From Oscillospiraceae bacterium (GTDB lineage: Bacteria; Bacillota; Clostridia; Oscillospirales; Acutalibacteraceae), in contig SVPC01000010.1 in NCBI GenBank assembly GCA_015066095.1, forward strand, positions 1 to 49,610: a stretch of DNA of 49,610 nucleotides, read 5' to 3'. The notes under the pieces are model-generated. The model saw only the letters and a list, made by a program, of their open reading frames with translations, made no database searches and had not been told where the DNA came from. The position numbers and the translations under genes were made by a program. The stretch's first letter is position 1. Every line of letters starts with the position of its first letter. Shown here one piece after another: positions 49,351 through 49,610 of this stretch.

Positions 49351-49610
49351 TGGAGTCGGTTAGACGGTTACGGATAGAAATATCTGAGGAAAGTCCGAGC
49401 CCCGCAGGGCAGAATAGCGGCTAACGGCCGCCGAGGGTGACCTTAGGGAAAGTGCAACAGAGATATACCGCCGTGTTTTACACGGTAAGGGTGGAAAGGC
49501 GAGGTAAGAGCTCACCGGTTTCACGGGAACGTCGAAACCCTGTAAACCCTATTCGGAGCAACGCTAAGTGTGGCTATACATTTGCCCGATGTGCCACGAA
49601 AAGCGGCTTG
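49351..49610 (+). ncRNA. rnpB: RNase P RNA, class A (5' part; runs off the window)
   Basis: The catalytic RNA that trims tRNA 5' leaders. Conserved blocks are GAGGAAAGTCCGAGC near 49384 (P4 and J region), AGGGTGA, GGGAAAGTGCAACAGAGATA, and GGTAAGGGTGGAAAGGCGAG followed by GTAAGAGCTCACC. The last two are class A features, distinct from the Bacillus class B RNA. The 3' end, including the second P4 strand, lies outside the window. Confidence 0.93.

Noticed and set aside
1-49610. CRISPR arrays, complete insertion sequences or prophage modules
   Set aside because: No regularly spaced repeats with spacers, no transposase and no phage structural genes were found; the only mobile-DNA hint is at the left edge.

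Overview
The window looks like chromosomal DNA of a low-GC, anaerobic, probably spore-forming member of the Clostridia, perhaps in the Oscillospirales/Ruminococcaceae sphere. The order is inference. Support comes from a SigG fragment, an oxygen-sensitive class III ribonucleotide reductase, a two-gene SUF-like minimal iron-sulphur system, the L27-cleaving protease Prp, many TTG starts with strong AGGAGG-like ribosome sites, and textbook TTGACA/TATAAT promoters.

Layout. 1-3643: the 3' two thirds of sigG, cut off by an oppositely oriented foreign-looking gene at the left edge, followed by a three-gene sugar ABC transporter. 3644-4310: a small palindromic repeat and an HTH repressor gene with two operator-like palindromes. 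4318-9827 (minus): rlmH, walJ, murA, jag, yidC, yidD, rnpA, rpmH, a near-origin style block but without dnaA. 10041-16444 (plus): rpmE, yigZ, dgt, dnaG, rpoD, two small genes and a cell-wall amidase. 16503-18392: a flippase and a COG2426 membrane protein. 18435-21374 (minus): AEC transporter, a C39-like cysteine hydrolase, and the SmsC/SmsB pair. 21621-25664 (plus): rplU-prp-rpmA, a DUF2007 protein, obgE, mrnC and a YitT protein. 25690-29028: nrdD, nrdG and dut behind a probable NrdR-controlled promoter. 29064-36054 (minus): a galacturonide catabolic operon (GH4, uxaB, uxaA, uxaC, serine hydrolase) with a divergent AraC activator at 36198. 37015-38236: an ATPase and an acetyltransferase. 38281-40599: tRNA-Ser and tRNA-Leu, each next to an odd tRNA-derived repeat, flanking a beta-helix protein gene. 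40693-43042: a second AraC regulator divergent from a GH27-type glycosidase. 43074-49271: a small unknown gene, serS, a radical-SAM/DUF2344 pair, an SDR and a P-loop ATPase. 49351-end: RNase P RNA (5' part).

How the parts work together. The GH4 enzyme would release galacturonate (or a related uronate) from imported oligosaccharides. UxaC, UxaB and UxaA would then take it through tagaturonate and altronate to 2-keto-3-deoxygluconate; kdgK and kdgA are not here. The beta-helix protein and the GH27 enzyme lack signal peptides, so this carbohydrate processing appears to be intracellular, fed by transporters such as the one at 627-3643, although no direct link is visible. RNase P protein (rnpA) and RNA (rnpB) both fall in the window.

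The most unusual signals are the interrupted sigG and the pair of tRNA-proximal repeats at 38421-38572 and 40258-40464. The repeats differ in sequence but share one architecture: palindrome, about 19 nt, GCTCG, hairpin, CTCGCA, tRNA-derived tail.
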